Below, one piece after another: positions 1 to 9,453 of a stretch of 64,000 nucleotides of DNA (position 1 is the first letter of the stretch; each line of letters begins with the position of its first letter). Source of the stretch: Agaribacter marinus (lineage in GTDB: Bacteria > Pseudomonadota > Gammaproteobacteria > Enterobacterales > Alteromonadaceae); the NCBI RefSeq assembly GCF_030160655.1, contig NZ_BSOT01000006.1:744001-808000 (forward strand). The letters run 5' to 3'. The notes beneath the pieces are model-generated. The model was not told the origin of the DNA. It did no database searches and saw only the letters and a list, made by a program, of their open reading frames with translations. The position numbers were made by a program, and so were the translations under genes.

Positions 1-1591
1 CCATTTTTTGATATTGTTTTGCTAAGACTGGAATGTCTTTGCCATCAGTTTCAATGCTTTTCAAAAATGCAGAAAGTTGCTGGGTCCTGTCTTCTTGCCG
101 ACAATACTTTTTTAATTCGGGGTGTAAGTCAAATTCAAACTTGTTATGCGGTACAACATCGATGTCAGCGTTTTTATCAATAAGGACTTCTTCAATTAAG
201 CTGACACTTCTTGGGTCATAAAGTTTACTGATAGACACTGTGCCATAAAACGTACGGTACCGTGGATATTTGCATACAAAGGTGCTTAAACCACGCCACA
301 ATAAAAACAGGCCATGAAATGAACCTTGGTATTCAGGCACTAGAAATGAACGACCTAATTCGACACAAGGCCCACGTTGATTAATAAAGTTGTCTTTAAA
401 GTTGAACATCTTGTTTAAGTAAAGACCTTCACGCCCATATTTTTCTTGAAGTATATCGGTTTGCCCCATTCGATAAGCACCAATAATTTGTCCATCATTT
501 CGATTGACAATGAACAAATGTGTATAGGTAGCGTCAAAGTTGTCTGTATCTATAGGTTCGCCGCTGCCTTCATTGTGTTCTCGAAAGACCAACTCTCGTA
601 GGCGGGCTATTTCTGTCACTATCATGGGTATTTGAGACTGATACCCATAATAAACATCATAAGACTTAAAACTGACCAAATGTTGTTCATTTGGAAGTGC
701 GTCGATTTCATCTTGAATAGTTTGCCGATTGATGGGGTCAGCCAAAGGCTTGTTTTCGACAATAGCATCTTCTGGCCATTCGTAGTGCCAGCTAGCATCT
801 TGAGCGTAACTCAAGGCTCTGCATAAATCAGCCTTTGCGTCATTGTTGCCTGTTTTTAGCAATTTTTGCGGCACAGGCAGTCCTGCAGCAATTTGTATTT
901 TATTGCCTTGTTTGTTTAGTAGTTCACGGCCCAATAAAAACATACGTAATTTGAAATACACTTTCTCGATACGGTAAAACCAATCAGAGTTTTTACCACT
1001 CACAAATACTGGCAAATACGCACTGTCTGCAATACCTGCAAGTTTTCCGACAATTTTGTTCCAATCGTGTTCGACTAAACGGCCGTCCTCATGATCAAAA
1101 TGAGACACTCTGCCAGCAGGGAAAATCAGTAAACTATTTCCATTCTTGACATGTGCAATACATTGACGTAATGACGGCGCATTTTTCGGGTCATTGGCGG
1201 ACAGTGGATTTGTGAAAATGAAGAAGTCAGTTAGCTCTGAAAAGATACCCAAGCCCTTGTTAGCAAGCACTTTTATATCGGGGCGCACTTCACCGATTGC
1301 CCTAGCTAAAACAACGCCTTCAATACCGCCAAACGGATGATTACTGGCGATTACCACAGGGCCATCTTTAGGTATTCTATTTTGCAGCTCGGCGATACCT
1401 TCAAGTTCAAGCGCCAATAATTCAAACAATTTGTCTGAAAAGGCCTCTTTGCTTAAGCCACACATTTTATGTTGGTGATAGAGCGAATTCATTTTAGCTA
1501 CGCCCATGACCTTATCCATCAACCATACGCCAAATTTGGTAAGTGCAGAAGGGCGCTCGACAAGGTTTAAAATACTTATTTGTTGGTGCAT
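1..1591 (-). CDS. olsF: Bifunctional acyltransferase, OlsF-like ornithine lipid synthase (partial)
   Basis: About 530 codons are visible, starting at an ATG at 1591 behind a GGAAAG-type ribosome site and still open at base 1, so the C-terminus is missing. The N-terminal half is a PlsC/OlsA-like acyltransferase with the acceptor motif SNHPFGGIEG (His85) and the FPAGRVS block near residue 157. The second half, from about residue 300, looks like the GNAT/OlsB-like N-acyltransferase region (ELGRSFLVPEYQG). This order matches the fused ornithine lipid synthase OlsF of gammaproteobacteria, which N-acylates ornithine and then O-acylates the lyso-lipid at the inner membrane. It could instead be an acyltransferase of the hemolysin-annotated family acting on another amino acid. 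The fold is fairly sure; the substrate is inferred. Confidence 0.75.
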   Translation of the reverse strand, partial: MHQQISILNLVERPSALTKFGVWLMDKVMGVAKMNSLYHQHKMCGLSKEAFSDKLFELLALELEGIAELQNRIPKDGPVVIASNHPFGGIEGVVLARAIGEVRPDIKVLANKGLGIFSELTDFFIFTNPLSANDPKNAPSLRQCIAHVKNGNSLLIFPAGRVSHFDHEDGRLVEHDWNKIVGKLAGIADSAYLPVFVSGKNSDWFYRIEKVYFKLRMFLLGRELLNKQGNKIQIAAGLPVPQKLLKTGNNDAKADLCRALSYAQDASWHYEWPEDAIVENKPLADPINRQTIQDEIDALPNEQHLVSFKSYDVYYGYQSQIPMIVTEIARLRELVFREHNEGSGEPIDTDNFDATYTHLFIVNRNDGQIIGAYRMGQTDILQEKYGREGLYLNKMFNFKDNFINQRGPCVELGRSFLVPEYQGSFHGLFLLWRGLSTFVCKYPRYRTFYGTVSISKLYDPRSVSLIEEVLIDKNADIDVVPHNKFEFDLHPELKKYCRQEDRTQQLSAFLKSIETDGKDIPVLAKQYQKM

Positions 1592-1743
1592 GGATTTAAC
1601 TTCTTTCCTTCGCTTAAACGCGTTTCAGATATACGAAACCTTTGCAGGTATCAATGTATTTTTCATACGACGACTATACATGACGACTAGATTAGATCTT
1701 AAACCTGTACTAAAAATTTTATAACAAAAGTATCTCATTGCAC

Positions 1744-2877
1744 TCAGTCGTTGCTATTGTTTGTCAGCTCTGTGTCTACGAGTTCAGGCGCCTCAATACG
1801 TCGGTTGAGTGTTCTTAGTAACGCACTTTCAATCGATAACTTAATTTTCTTAAAGAATGCATCGTACTCTTTGACTAGTGATTCCGTAACTGTCCGTTCC
1901 TCGTTTTTATAGGCACTTAAGCGCTCTTTGTACTCAGCGACTAATGCACTGTTTTCAGGTGCTTCTACAATCTTTAATAATAAGGCAAGTGCATTTTCCT
2001 GCGTCGTAATAGCCTCATTGTATTCACCGTTTGCTGCATACGCTGCTGCCAATGTATCGATGTATATGTGGTTGTTGGAATACTTTTTATTTTGGGTAAC
2101 TTTTTCAGCTAACTCGACCGCTTTTTCTGGCATCAGTAAGGGGTTTTGGTCTAGCGTGGCAAGATACCATGCGACATTATTTGTTGTTACGGGAAAGCGT
2201 AAGTCGGCGTGCTTAAGTAATACAGATGTCGCCTTTTTATAATCTTGTTCGACACCAAATCCATTACTATATATTGCCGCTAAATCGAAAGCACTAAATA
2301 GATCGGGTGCTTGTTCGTATGCGCGTTGAAACAACCAAATAGCGCGGGATGTTTTTGCTAGGGTATTTTGTTCAAGTTTATATAACGCTCCTAAGTACGC
2401 GGATGCAGGCCCATAATTTACATTCGCCAGCCGCTTGATTCCTTTTTCGCCAAAGGTTTTGTCTTTTTTAGATTCGCCTAAAGAGAGCAACATTATGTAG
2501 CGGAGCAGTTCGGCACGCCTATCCGATTTACCGATTATCGATACCCACTTATACGCTTCATTCCAATTTTGAAAATCCCCTTGCCGCGTATAAGTCCACG
2601 CTATTTTCATTTGTGCTCGCGGCCAACCGTCTTCCGCAGCCGCTAAACAGGTAGAGAATGCTTCTGTTTCTTCGGCTGTTGTTATCTCGTTACATGCCAA
2701 TAGCCGCGCATCCCATGGTTCTGACGCGGTCTTAATTACAGGTTCATTCTTTTGACCCAAGGGCCATTGAAAATAAAGACTAATGCCGAATACCAAACAA
2801 AAAATTCCAAAGACAGTGAGCCATGTTTTTTGGCGATTCATATTTTTGGAAGGGATGGGGTTATGTGATTCTGACAT
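1744..2877 (-). CDS. Membrane-anchored Sel1/TPR-like repeat protein
   Basis: This encodes 377 residues. I chose the ATG at 2877 because AAGGTAAG lies just upstream; a longer reading from 2919 lacks a comparable site. One hydrophobic segment near residues 20-36 (the TVFGIFCLVFGISLYF stretch) should anchor it in the inner membrane with the bulk in the periplasm. The rest is helical, with Sel1-like repeats (AYEQAPDLFSAFDLAAIYSNG, LAAAYAANGEYNEA) and a charged C-terminus. Such repeats usually scaffold protein contacts. It is divergent from pyrC, sharing a short intergenic region. The function is unknown. Confidence 0.6.
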   Translation of the reverse strand: MSESHNPIPSKNMNRQKTWLTVFGIFCLVFGISLYFQWPLGQKNEPVIKTASEPWDARLLACNEITTAEETEAFSTCLAAAEDGWPRAQMKIAWTYTRQGDFQNWNEAYKWVSIIGKSDRRAELLRYIMLLSLGESKKDKTFGEKGIKRLANVNYGPASAYLGALYKLEQNTLAKTSRAIWLFQRAYEQAPDLFSAFDLAAIYSNGFGVEQDYKKATSVLLKHADLRFPVTTNNVAWYLATLDQNPLLMPEKAVELAEKVTQNKKYSNNHIYIDTLAAAYAANGEYNEAITTQENALALLLKIVEAPENSALVAEYKERLSAYKNEERTVTESLVKEYDAFFKKIKLSIESALLRTLNRRIEAPELVDTELTNNSND

Positions 2878-3004
2878 GCTTACCTTAAAAATTTGCGCAG
2901 TATCTCTATTTTTAAGCAATATCCAAATAAATCAAGCTGTTTTAATGAGATCTTTTTACTGATAAGGCATAATAACGCTATTCCAAGTACCTCAGAATTT
3001 ACAT

Positions 3005-4042
3005 ATGACTGATCAACTAACGATTCAAATGCCCGATGATTGGCATTTGCACTTTCGCGACGGTGACTTACTAAAAGAAACTGTGCCGGCAACTGCTAGG
3101 TGTTTTAAGCGCGCAATTGTCATGCCTAACTTAGTGCCGCCTGTTACGACAACAGCGTTAGCGCTTGCTTATAAGTCACGCATTGAGGCGGCTATTCCTG
3201 AAAATAGTCACTTTGAACCGCTGATGACCCTATATTTAACCAATGCCACAACTCCGGAAGAAATTGTTAAGGCGAAGTCTGCTGGTATTGTTGCCAGCAA
3301 GTTGTACCCAGCTGGTGCGACAACAAACTCTGACGCAGCAGTAAAGGGGATTAAGTCGCTCTATCCAGTATTCGAAAAAATGCAAGACGTCGGTATGTTG
3401 CTGCTAATTCACGGTGAAGTAACAGACGCTGATATTGATATTTTTGACCGCGAAAAAGCATTCATTGATGCATATTTAAAAGACATTGTTGCTGACTTTC
3501 CCGCACTTAAAGTGGTATTCGAGCATATTACAACAAAAGATGCTGTCGACTTTGTGAATGCCGCCAGTGATAACGTAGCGGCAACTATTACACCTCAGCA
3601 TTTGTTATTGAATCGAAATGATTTGTTGGTGGGAGGTGTTAAGCCGCACAACTATTGTTTACCTGTGTTAAAACGCAATATTCATCAAAAAGCCTTGAGA
3701 GATGCGGTGGCTTCTGGCGCTAAAAAGTTTTTTTTAGGCACTGACAGTGCGCCTCATGAAAAACATAACAAAGAATCAGCGTGTGGTTGCGCAGGATGTT
3801 ATAGCGCTTGGAGCGCGATAGAATTGTATGCGAAAGTGTTTGATGATTTAGGCGCGTTGGACAAGCTAGAAGGTTTTGCGAGTCACTATGGTCCTGACTT
3901 TTATGGCCTCCCCCGTAATAAGGGTACAATTACATTGTGTAAAGACGCCTGGAAAGTACCGTCTTTAGTAACATTGGCAAATGGTGATGAAATAGTCCCG
4001 TTTTTCGCGGGCGAAACCCTTACTTGGAAGTACACTTCATAA
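3005..4042 (+). CDS. pyrC: Dihydroorotase
   Basis: This 345-residue enzyme converts N-carbamoyl-L-aspartate to dihydroorotate in pyrimidine synthesis. It matches the class II (E. coli PyrC) type in length and motifs. The N-terminal zinc ligands are in [11 protein letters not shown] (His14, His16), the carboxylated lysine sits in [11 protein letters not shown] (Lys99), further histidines are in LIHGEV and FEHITT, and the catalytic Asp is in [14 protein letters not shown]. The cysteines in CGCAGC are also seen in related enzymes. Its stop lies one base before the dbpA start, so the two are probably co-transcribed. Cytosolic; identification is secure. Confidence 0.97.
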   Translation: MTDQLTIQMPDDWHLHFRDGDLLKETVPATARCFKRAIVMPNLVPPVTTTALALAYKSRIEAAIPENSHFEPLMTLYLTNATTPEEIVKAKSAGIVASKLYPAGATTNSDAAVKGIKSLYPVFEKMQDVGMLLLIHGEVTDADIDIFDREKAFIDAYLKDIVADFPALKVVFEHITTKDAVDFVNAASDNVAATITPQHLLLNRNDLLVGGVKPHNYCLPVLKRNIHQKALRDAVASGAKKFFLGTDSAPHEKHNKESACGCAGCYSAWSAIELYAKVFDDLGALDKLEGFASHYGPDFYGLPRNKGTITLCKDAWKVPSLVTLANGDEIVPFFAGETLTWKYTS

Positions 4043-4043
4043 T

Positions 4044-5438
4044 ATGCAATTTACTCAACTTCCCGTTGCAAATGAAATTCTTCAAGCCATTTCTACCTTA
4101 GGTTTCGAAGAAACAACAAAGACTCAAGCCTTAGCCTTACCTGATGTTTTAAGTGGAAAAGACGTCGCCGTAGAGGCCAAGACAGGTAGCGGTAAAACCT
4201 TGGCATTTGCCTTAGGAATATTGCAAAAGCGGATTACACAGCCTGTAGATGCTAATCCAAGTGCGCTTGTACTTTGCCCCACAAGAGAGCTAGCAGAGCA
4301 AGTGGCAGAGCAGATACGGCTACTTGCAAAGCAAATCCCCAATTATAAAGTGCTTACACTTTTTGGTGGTGTTGCGATGGGTCCGCAGCTTGCGTCTTTA
4401 AAGCATGCGCCTGATTTGGTCGTAGGTACGCCCGGGCGCATTATCGACATTATGGGAAAAAAGGCACTTTCATTGGCGGGAGTGAATACCTTGGTGTTGG
4501 ATGAGGCTGATCGCATGCTCGATATGGGGTTTGCCGAACAGATGGATTGGCTATTGAGGCAAATTAGCCAAAACAGCAACAAACCACAGACGCTTTTATT
4601 TTCTGCAACGTTTGGTGGAAAGATTCAAACCCTTTCAAAGCAGTTTCAGCACAATGCTAGTGTCATCAAAATTGAAGAAGCTAAAACACCAAGTAAAATT
4701 GAACAGCAGGCATGGCAGCTATTGCCTGACAAAAAAGATTATGCGGTAGCAGCGCTGTTAACTGAACATCAGCCCAAATCCGCGATGGTATTTTGTAATA
4801 CAAAGGTTGACGTAAAGCAACTTGCTGATAGTTTGCGTGAAATGAGTTTTGATGTTGTTGAGTTGCATGGAGATCTCGAACAAGAGAGCCGAAACAATGC
4901 AATTCGAATGTTTTCTAGTGATTGCGCAAATGTACTTATTGCGAGTGATGTAGCTGCAAGGGGATTAGACATTCCTTCTGTCGACTTGGTCATTAATGCC
5001 GACGTTAGCCCTGATGTTGATACGCACATACACCGTATTGGTCGAACTGGCCGGGCAGGTGCTAGTGGTCTAGCCCTTACGCTGATTGAAGCGCATCAAA
5101 TCCCGCATTTAGAAAAAATTGGTGCTTTTCTCGAACAAAAAATACCCGTTAAGCAAATGCAAGCGTTGCGGTTTCATGCAAACAGGATTGTTGAGGCAAA
5201 ATTTAACGGTATTGAAATTAATGCCGGTAAGAAGGCTAAAATAAACAAAGGCGATATCCTTGGTGCGTTGACAAAACAAGCAGACATTGACGGCGACGAT
5301 ATTGGGAAAATTCAAGTGGCCGCGCAGCGCTCATTTATTGCAATAAAATCTCGCAGTGTAAAACGCGCTCTTAACTTATTCAGAGAACAAAAAGTAAAAG
5401 GCAAGCGAGTAAAAGCAAGAAAAGTGCAAACCATTTAA
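4044..5438 (+). CDS. dbpA: ATP-dependent RNA helicase DbpA
   Basis: This 464-residue DEAD-box helicase acts in 50S ribosome maturation by binding hairpin 92 of 23S rRNA. The helicase core is complete: Q-motif region at the N-terminus, Walker A AKTGSGKT (45-52), PTRELAEQ, DEAD (153-156), SAT, and HRIGRTGRAG. The last 75 residues form the DbpA-type RNA-binding domain (GKKAKINKGDILGAL, then IGKIQV), which separates it from RhlB, RhlE and SrmB. It starts one base after the pyrC stop. Assignment is strong. Confidence 0.95.
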   Translation: MQFTQLPVANEILQAISTLGFEETTKTQALALPDVLSGKDVAVEAKTGSGKTLAFALGILQKRITQPVDANPSALVLCPTRELAEQVAEQIRLLAKQIPNYKVLTLFGGVAMGPQLASLKHAPDLVVGTPGRIIDIMGKKALSLAGVNTLVLDEADRMLDMGFAEQMDWLLRQISQNSNKPQTLLFSATFGGKIQTLSKQFQHNASVIKIEEAKTPSKIEQQAWQLLPDKKDYAVAALLTEHQPKSAMVFCNTKVDVKQLADSLREMSFDVVELHGDLEQESRNNAIRMFSSDCANVLIASDVAARGLDIPSVDLVINADVSPDVDTHIHRIGRTGRAGASGLALTLIEAHQIPHLEKIGAFLEQKIPVKQMQALRFHANRIVEAKFNGIEINAGKKAKINKGDILGALTKQADIDGDDIGKIQVAAQRSFIAIKSRSVKRALNLFREQKVKGKRVKARKVQTI

Positions 5439-5462
5439 TAAAATTTTTTTTAGGCAATTTTA

Positions 5463-6260
5463 ATGATTAGATATTTTCGATATAGCAGTGCTAACAATAA
5501 CCCATTGGCAAGCAACCCAAGGCATAAACTAGCTAATAATCACGCACTGAATATTTATTTGGCTGATGCAATATATTCGTTCATCCCAAAAAATGCATGT
5601 AGCACCATGAGAACAAGTCTGGCGCTTGCCAATGGGTGTATACAAGATCCTAAAGAGTTTAACTGGATACATAAGAATAACTTCACTTTTTCTGCGGGCA
5701 TATCACAACTGTTAAAAGCGAAATACACGTTTACGATTCTTCGTTGTCCTTTTTCAAGGTTGGCTAGTGCTTACTTGGATAAGATTGTAAATCGTGACAG
5801 TGTGGCTTGGGGTTATTACGAGTTACGTGAACGAAAAGTTGAATTAGAAGATGTTTCTTTTGCGTCATTTGTCAAAAGTATGACCGTGCCTAGAGTTAAA
5901 AATGGTAATCCACATTGGCGGCCGCAAGTCGATTTTTTGGTATACAAAGAATATGACGATTATTTTGCAATGGAAAATTTTTCATACGTAGTTAAAACGC
6001 TTAAAGAAAAAATTGATTTAGATGTGATTGATGCACGAAAATTAACAAATCATGGTGTTGATGGACTTGAATTAATTGATGGCGAAGATTTTTCAAACGC
6101 AAAGCCGATTGAATTCTTGAAAATGAAAGCTGAAGGGAACTACCCATCCGCGAGATCCTTGTATTCACCTGAGTTGATAAAGTCAGTGAGGGCTACATTT
6201 AAAGCGGATTTCGACTTGTATAAAAGCTTATTTGGTACCGACAATTTACTATTTAAATAA
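5463..6260 (+). CDS. Sulfotransferase family 2 protein
   Basis: This 265-residue protein has the two PAPS-binding signatures of the carbohydrate/sulfotransferase-2 superfamily. The 5'-phosphosulfate loop is SFIPKNACSTM (Lys43 in PKNACST) and the 3'-phosphate site is LRCPFSRLASAYLDK (Arg94, Ser98). It probably transfers sulfate from PAPS to a glycan, perhaps a surface polysaccharide, although no glycosyltransferase or capsule gene is nearby. There is no signal peptide, so it is probably cytosolic. It begins 24 bases after dbpA and is followed two bases later by a DUF3565 gene, so it may belong to the same transcript. The acceptor cannot be predicted. Confidence 0.8.
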   Translation: MIRYFRYSSANNNPLASNPRHKLANNHALNIYLADAIYSFIPKNACSTMRTSLALANGCIQDPKEFNWIHKNNFTFSAGISQLLKAKYTFTILRCPFSRLASAYLDKIVNRDSVAWGYYELRERKVELEDVSFASFVKSMTVPRVKNGNPHWRPQVDFLVYKEYDDYFAMENFSYVVKTLKEKIDLDVIDARKLTNHGVDGLELIDGEDFSNAKPIEFLKMKAEGNYPSARSLYSPELIKSVRATFKADFDLYKSLFGTDNLLFK

Positions 6261-6262
6261 GA

Positions 6263-6466
6263 ATGAAGCAGGCAATTGTAGGGTATCATCTCGATGACCA
6301 AAATCATTGGGTAGCCGAGCTCAAGTGCAGGCACAACCAGCATGTTCGGCACGATCCGCCTTGGTCTACTCGTTTATGGGTAACCACAGAAATTGGGCGT
6401 CAAGAGAAACTAGGATTTAAGCTTTTTTGTAAAAAATGTGACCGCGACGAGCCAAGTGACTTTTAG
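6263..6466 (+). CDS. DUF3565 domain protein
   Basis: This small protein of 67 residues matches the DUF3565 family from end to end. Family hallmarks are the opening MKQAIVGYHLDD, the HNQHVRHDPPW block, WVTTEIGRQ, and a C-terminal CKKCD pair. The His/Cys pattern suggests metal binding, but the role is not established. It starts two bases after the sulfotransferase stop and is probably translationally coupled to it. Confidence 0.8.
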   Translation: MKQAIVGYHLDDQNHWVAELKCRHNQHVRHDPPWSTRLWVTTEIGRQEKLGFKLFCKKCDRDEPSDF

Positions 6467-6505
6467 ATAGGTATAAACTTACTAATTAAATTGAAACTAC
6501 CGCGG

Positions 6506-6519
6506 TCAACATATGTTGA
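6506..6519. promoter_or_regulatory. Perfect 14-bp palindrome before GNAT gene
   Basis: TCAACATATGTTGA reads identically on both strands and lies 15 bases upstream of the GNAT start. Its size and place fit an operator for a dimeric repressor, but no regulator gene adjoins it and no second copy was noticed. Confidence 0.35.
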
Positions 6520-6534
6520 ATACAAAGGATATTT

Positions 6535-6987
6535 ATGGAATTAGTTCAAGCAACTATCGATGATTTGGATGTAACTGCGGGATTGTTCGATGCTTATAGG
6601 CAATTCTATGGTCAAAGTAGTAACATAGAAGCCACGAAGGTCTTTATAGCAGAACGTTTATCTACAGGTGACTCCATGATAATCCTTGCTGTAGATGATG
6701 ACAATGATGCACTTGGATTTACGCAGTTGTATCCATCATTTTCGTCCGTTGCTATGCAGCGGATATGGATCTTAAACGATTTATATGTCTCCAAGCATGC
6801 GCGAAAATCGGGTGTTGGCTCTGCGCTTTTAGAGGCTGCGAAACTTTATGCCGAACAGACCGGTGCATGCCGACTTGTATTGTCAACAGCTATCGATAAT
6901 AAAGTCGCGCGCTCACTTTATGAAACAAAAGGCTATAAGCGAGTTGTAGAATTCGACAACTACTCTCTTGATATCGTATCGATTTAA
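6535..6987 (+). CDS. GNAT family N-acetyltransferase
   Basis: This 150-residue single-domain GNAT uses acetyl-CoA to acetylate an unknown amine. The beta4/alpha3 region carries LNDLYVSKHARKSGVGSALL, with the acetyl-CoA pyrophosphate loop (R/Q-x-x-G-x-G type: RKSGVG). The C-terminal motif ARSLYETKGYKR is typical of the family. It follows AAGGATAT and a 14-bp palindrome, so it seems to have its own promoter. The substrate cannot be told from the sequence. Confidence 0.88.
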   Translation: MELVQATIDDLDVTAGLFDAYRQFYGQSSNIEATKVFIAERLSTGDSMIILAVDDDNDALGFTQLYPSFSSVAMQRIWILNDLYVSKHARKSGVGSALLEAAKLYAEQTGACRLVLSTAIDNKVARSLYETKGYKRVVEFDNYSLDIVSI

Positions 6988-7052
6988 GCTTTTTTGTAAT
7001 GCCGATGCTGGCGTGCCATTGAGGTTTTTAATTGCCTTAGCTATAAAATGGC

Positions 7053-7098
7053 GGTCATACTCAACGAGAGCGATAAGCTCTAGTCTCTGTGTATGACC
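7053..7098 (+). promoter_or_regulatory. Nested inverted repeats, possible structured leader of MAPEG gene
   Basis: An outer perfect 8-bp inverted repeat (GGTCATAC at 7053-7060, GTATGACC at 7091-7098) encloses an inner perfect 5-bp stem (AGAGC 7067-7071, GCTCT 7077-7081, loop GATAA). The MAPEG start lies 36 bases downstream. It could be a folded 5' leader or a protein-binding site. There is no T-run after it, so it is not a simple terminator. Confidence 0.4.
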
Positions 7099-7134
7099 TC
7101 CTCTTAAGTCGAATTAAACTCGGAAGGACATAAA

Positions 7135-7548
7135 ATGAATGCAACAATATTGGTGCTAGCCGGCTACATTCTCTGGATAATGCTACTGCTTGTAATTTTG
7201 GCAACAGTTCGTACTGCATTTAGCAATAAGAGAACAGATAAATCTCTGAAGTTCGATCCTAATGGCGCAGATTTAGCTGGTTTGGGTCAACGAATAACCC
7301 GTGCACACATGAATACCGTTGAATCATTTCCTTTCATTGGTGGCGTATTATTGTTAGCGATTGCGACAGATTCCACGGTTATCACTAACAGTCTTGCATT
7401 TGTGCTTCTTGCCGCGCGCATAATACAAAGTTGTATTCATATTAGTTCGGTAGACAATCGAGCGATAACATTACGTTTTATTTTCTTTATGATTCAGCTA
7501 GCAATTTGTTGCTTTTGGCTGGTTCGTATCATTCAGAAGTTCGTTTAA
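7135..7548 (+). CDS. MAPEG family membrane protein
   Basis: This 137-residue integral membrane protein has about four hydrophobic segments (near 5-25, 60-78, 82-98 and 113-132), as in the MAPEG superfamily (microsomal glutathione S-transferase-like). The motif ITRAHMNTVESFPFIGGVLLL matches the conserved R-A-x-x-N-x-x-E-x-x-P-x-F block linked to glutathione binding. Bacterial members have unclear substrates. It follows a GGAAGGA ribosome site and a leader with nested inverted repeats. Confidence 0.85.
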   Translation: MNATILVLAGYILWIMLLLVILATVRTAFSNKRTDKSLKFDPNGADLAGLGQRITRAHMNTVESFPFIGGVLLLAIATDSTVITNSLAFVLLAARIIQSCIHISSVDNRAITLRFIFFMIQLAICCFWLVRIIQKFV

Positions 7549-7611
7549 CAAATATTAACGGAATCTCAGTAGGCTATTGGCTTGTTTTAACCGATTATTT
7601 TGAGTGTATAA

Positions 7612-9453
7612 ATGTTTTCTTTTTTTGAACGACTTACAAAACCCTTTCCTTCTGAAGCGCCTGAACAGCCACCAAAATCATTATTTGCATTTTTAGTGTA
7701 TTTTTCAAAAGGCATGTTACCTGTTCTTATTTCGGTCTCATTGCTGAGTGCGCTGGTTGCAGTGCTAGAAGTATCGTTGTTTGGATTCATGGGGCAAATG
7801 GTTGACTGGTTTGCTGAGCGAGATCCCAGTACTTTTATAGAAGAAGAAAAGTCGGCGCTAATAGGCATGGGGCTATTGGTGCTATTGATTTTGCCCGGTA
7901 TGGTAATACTCGAATCGCTTATTACTCATCAGTCTATAATGGGCAATTTTCCAATGCGAATTCGGTGGCTAGCGCATCGCTATTTGTTAGGCCAGAGTTT
8001 ATCTTTTTATCAGGATGAGTTTGCGGGTAGAGTGGCGACAAAGGTTATGCAGACTGCGTTATCTGTGCGTGAAACAGTAACAAAGATTCTAAATCTTGCG
8101 GTATACGTTATTGTCTATTTTGTATCTGTCGTTGCGTTAGTGTTTTCAACTGATTGGCGTTTAGCGATACCGTTGGTCATATGGTTGGTGATTTACGTCA
8201 TTATTTTAAAAGTGATGTTACCTAAACTAAAGAATGTCTCTCAAAAGCAAGCAGACGCTCGTTCCGTTATGACGGGTAGGATTGTCGACAGCTATACGAA
8301 TATTATGACGGTGAAATTGTTTTCACATCACAAACGTGAAGAAGAGTATGCGAAAGACGGCATGAATCAATTTCTTCAATCGGTGTATCCTCAAATGCGT
8401 TTAGTCACGGTATTGCAAGGGTGTGTCTGGTTTAGCAATTCCTTGCTTGTGTTTAGTATATCCGCACTAGCAATTTATCTGTGGATCAACGGAACAGTGT
8501 CTCCTGGCGATATTGCTATCGCTGTAAGCTTGAGTTTGCGTTTGAACGGAATGTCTCAATGGATAATGTGGGAAGTATCGTCTTTATTCGAGAATATAGG
8601 TACTGTGCAAGATGGTATTGATACATTAGCAATTCCTACTGCCATTCAAGATAAACCGTCAGCAAAAGTACTGAAAATAAAGGGCGGAGAACTCGTTTTT
8701 GATAACGTGAATTTTGCTTATAAAACTCAGCCGAACAGTGCAATACCTGTATTTTCTGATTTAACGCTAAGTATTAAGGCGGGAGAAAAAGTTGGATTAG
8801 TTGGTCGTTCCGGTGCAGGAAAGTCCACCTTAGTAAATTTACTCTTACGATTTTACGATGTAGACAGCGGTGCCATTACTATCGACAAACAAATAATCAC
8901 TGATGTTAAACAAGAAAGTCTGCGTGGTAATATTAGCATGGTGACTCAAGATACATCGTTAATGCACCGCTCTGTGAGGGACAACATAATTTATGGAAGA
9001 GCGGATGCATCAGACGAAGAGATGATCGCGGCGGCTAAAAGTGCCGAAGCACATGAATTTATACAAACGCTTTCTGATGCACACGGTAGAACAGGTTATG
9101 ACGCGCATGTTGGAGAACGAGGTGTTAAATTGTCCGGAGGGCAAAGACAGCGTATTGCCATTGCTCGTGTGATGCTTAAAGATGCACCTATTTTGCTACT
9201 TGACGAGGCGACGTCTGCTTTAGACTCTGAAGTTGAGGCCGCTATTCAAGAAGGCCTCACGAACGTCATGCGAAATAAAACTGTCTTAGCTATTGCTCAT
9301 AGGCTTTCTACTATTGCACAGATGGATAGATTGCTGGTGTTAGAGCATGGCCGTATTGTCGAATCAGGCAGTCATAACGAATTACTCGCAAAAGATGGGA
9401 TTTATGCGAAGCTTTGGGCACATCAAACAGGCGGCTTTATTGGACTAGAATAA
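7612..9453 (+). CDS. ABC exporter, fused permease and ATPase (MsbA-like)
   Basis: This 613-residue half-transporter should work as a homodimer in the inner membrane. The N-terminal 330 residues contain about six transmembrane helices (ABC transporter type 1 permease fold). The nucleotide-binding domain follows: Walker A GRSGAGKS (398-405), signature LSGGQRQR (507-514), Walker B ILLLDEATS (Asp531, Glu532) and the switch His in AIAHRLSTI. All catalytic residues are present. Substrate is unknown; lipid, peptide or drug export are all possible. It is not canonical msbA, because no lpxK lies next to it. Confidence 0.9.
   Translation: MFSFFERLTKPFPSEAPEQPPKSLFAFLVYFSKGMLPVLISVSLLSALVAVLEVSLFGFMGQMVDWFAERDPSTFIEEEKSALIGMGLLVLLILPGMVILESLITHQSIMGNFPMRIRWLAHRYLLGQSLSFYQDEFAGRVATKVMQTALSVRETVTKILNLAVYVIVYFVSVVALVFSTDWRLAIPLVIWLVIYVIILKVMLPKLKNVSQKQADARSVMTGRIVDSYTNIMTVKLFSHHKREEEYAKDGMNQFLQSVYPQMRLVTVLQGCVWFSNSLLVFSISALAIYLWINGTVSPGDIAIAVSLSLRLNGMSQWIMWEVSSLFENIGTVQDGIDTLAIPTAIQDKPSAKVLKIKGGELVFDNVNFAYKTQPNSAIPVFSDLTLSIKAGEKVGLVGRSGAGKSTLVNLLLRFYDVDSGAITIDKQIITDVKQESLRGNISMVTQDTSLMHRSVRDNIIYGRADASDEEMIAAAKSAEAHEFIQTLSDAHGRTGYDAHVGERGVKLSGGQRQRIAIARVMLKDAPILLLDEATSALDSEVEAAIQEGLTNVMRNKTVLAIAHRLSTIAQMDRLLVLEHGRIVESGSHNELLAKDGIYAKLWAHQTGGFIGLE

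Noticed and set aside
1506-1724. 72-codon plus-strand frame before the Sel1-like gene
   Set aside because: It overlaps the start of the acyltransferase on the other strand and lacks a ribosome site.
2878-2919. Longer N-terminus for the Sel1-like protein
   Set aside because: The ribosome site fits the ATG at 2877, and the extra 14 residues lie in the pyrC-side promoter region.
7612-9453. Assignment of the ABC exporter as msbA
   Set aside because: No lpxK or other lipid A gene adjoins it and the family has many look-alikes, so no symbol is given.
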